Source: Pseudonocardia sp. CNS-139
GTDB lineage: Bacteria > Actinomycetota > Actinomycetes > Mycobacteriales > Pseudonocardiaceae
Direction: 5' to 3'
NCBI GenBank assembly: GCA_001942415.1
Contig: MKJX01000099.1
Location: forward strand, 1-64,000
DNA length: 64,000 bases
Shown here: positions 63,201 to 64,000 of the stretch, in pieces
Layout: every line of letters starts with the position of its first letter
How positions within the stretch are numbered: position 1 is the first letter of the stretch
Notes under the pieces: generated by a model
The model's database searches: none
The model's input: the letters and a program-made list of their open reading frames with translations, nothing else
Told to the model about the DNA's origin: nothing
Position numbers and translations under genes: made by a program

Positions 63201-63701
63201 TCACACGAACCGGTACCCGGGGTGCACGCCGGGCGTGAGGCCCTGCTCGCCGGCGATCAGGACGAGCAGCGCGCGCAGGGTCGCCCGCTGGTCGTCGTCG
63301 AGCGCGGCGCAGATCGTGTCGTCGTGGGCCTGCCCGAGCTGCGCGATCCGCTGCAGGAGCGCCTCGCCCTCGGCGGTGACGTGCAGGGCGTGCAGCCGCC
63401 GGTCGCCGGGGTTGCGGCGGCGCTCGACGAGCCCGCGGTCGGCCAGCGCGTCGACGAGCGCGACGAGCCGGCTCGGGGGTGTGCCGAGGAACTGGGCGAC
63501 GGCCTGCTGGCTCAGCCCCGGTGCGGCCGCGATGGCCCGCAGCAGCCCGGTCTGCGGCGGCGTGAGGCCGAGGCCGGCGATGCGCTCGGCGAACCGGTTC
63601 GCGGCGTGGGTGCCGACGGCGGTCAGCAGGAACGCCGCTCCGGGCGGGTGACCGGGAGGTTCGGGACAGGCGGGCACGGACGAGACCGTATCAGTTGACA
63701 A
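63201..63701 (-). CDS. MarR-family regulator
   Basis: A 166-residue intact regulator. LTPPQTGLLRAIAAAPGLSQ with QAVAQFLGTPPSRLVALVDA and DRGLVERRRNPGDRRLHALH form the winged helix with its basic wing. Either TTG 63701 or GTG 63677 is the start; neither has a clear ribosome site. It is divergent from an LLM oxidoreductase gene, 59 bases apart, which it likely regulates. Confidence 0.9.
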   Translation of the reverse strand: MSTDTVSSVPACPEPPGHPPGAAFLLTAVGTHAANRFAERIAGLGLTPPQTGLLRAIAAAPGLSQQAVAQFLGTPPSRLVALVDALADRGLVERRRNPGDRRLHALHVTAEGEALLQRIAQLGQAHDDTICAALDDDQRATLRALLVLIAGEQGLTPGVHPGYRFV

Positions 63702-63760
63702 ACCATGTACGCGAGAGAACGATTTTGACTTGTAACGATACCTGCGGGGGAAGGAATCCC

Positions 63761-64000
63761 ATGACCCAGCCGTCCACGACCAAGCCGTTCCGCTTCGGCG
63801 TCGTCGCGACGCCCACCAGCCCCGACGAGTGGGTCGCGACGGCCCGCCGCATCGAGGAGCTGGGCTTCTCGACCCTCCTCATGCCGGACGGGCTGCAGCT
63901 GCTCGCCCCGTTCCCGTCGCTGGCGCTGGCCGCGAGCGCGACGAAGGCGCTGCACGTCGGAACCTTCGTGCTGGCCGCGCCGCTGCGCCCGGCGCGCGCC
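63761..64000 (+). CDS. LLM-class F420-dependent oxidoreductase (cut by window end)
   Basis: The first 80 residues only; the gene continues beyond the window. KPFRFGVVATPTSPDEWVAT, ARRIEELGFSTLLMPDGLQL and SATKALHVGTFVLAAPLRP are typical of the luciferase-like F420 oxidoreductases (TIGR03621 type). ATG 63761 is preceded by GGGGAAGG. Divergent from a MarR gene. Confidence 0.88.
   Translation, partial: MTQPSTTKPFRFGVVATPTSPDEWVATARRIEELGFSTLLMPDGLQLLAPFPSLALAASATKALHVGTFVLAAPLRPARA

Overview
The window is very GC-rich, with GTG/TTG starts, tight 4-base (GTGA/ATGA) gene overlaps, a Rv2466c-like CPWAW thiol oxidoreductase, LLM and deazaflavin (F420-type) oxidoreductases, WYL, PucR and MmyB-type regulators and Tat/Sec-exported proteins. 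This points to an actinomycete chromosome, most likely Pseudonocardia or a close relative in the Pseudonocardiaceae (inference from gene content; no 16S is present). More than 40 conserved genes switch reading frame by one base, usually in a short G or C run, so most breaks look like uncorrected sequencing indels; whole-gene coordinates are given across them.

Layout. 1-1.6 kb: decayed flavin monooxygenase, zinc-finger scrap and a VOC protein. 1.6-10.6 kb: the most striking locus, nine tightly coupled minus-strand genes: PglF-like nucleotide-sugar dehydratase, DegT aminotransferase, phosphoglycosyl transferase, acyl carrier protein, FabG-like reductase, acyl-AMP ligase, LuxE-like acyl-protein synthetase, LuxC-like acyl reductase and AcpS. 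Together they look able to build a 4-amino sugar, load it on a lipid carrier, and separately activate and reduce an ACP-bound acyl group. PAP2 phosphatase, sugar epimerase and a HemL-like aminotransferase follow upstream (10.7-13.9 kb). 14-25 kb: amidase, DUF5130 protein, PepN, DsbA-like protein, CBS protein, receptor Ser/Thr kinase, an AbiEi/DUF559-type gene bracketed by about 82-bp inverted repeats, and an S9 peptidase.

25-37.7 kb: AsnB-type amidotransferase, LLM oxidoreductase, Phd/VapC toxin-antitoxin pair, a carboxylate-amine ligase/ATP-grasp fusion, a coupled comB-MBL-tenA operon, a hydrolase-membrane fusion divergent from an ArsR-type regulator, and an ABC exporter. 38-50 kb: AI-2E transporter, rpiB, Nei-type glycosylase, O-methyltransferase coupled to a P450/WYL chimera, HAD phosphatase, small zinc-ribbon proteins, GNAT and TetR genes sharing a palindromic operator, a Tat-exported acetamidase remnant, and a YdbS/YdbT-like PH-domain pair facing a TetR gene with two tandem palindromes.

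50-64 kb: cspA, tRNA-Pro and tRNA-Gly, a helix-hairpin-helix-like small protein, ArsR/GNAT remnants, an MmyB-like regulator, a SnoaL protein, a small secreted protein, NmrA reductase, flavin monooxygenase, secreted trypsin-like protease, DedA protein, an F420-type oxidoreductase behind a doubled palindrome, an operon of 3-hydroxybutyrate dehydrogenase, MHS transporter and PucR regulator, then a MarR regulator divergent from an LLM oxidoreductase cut by the window end. Many intergenic regions end in long, sometimes nested, inverted repeats. No rRNA, CRISPR array or insertion sequence was found.
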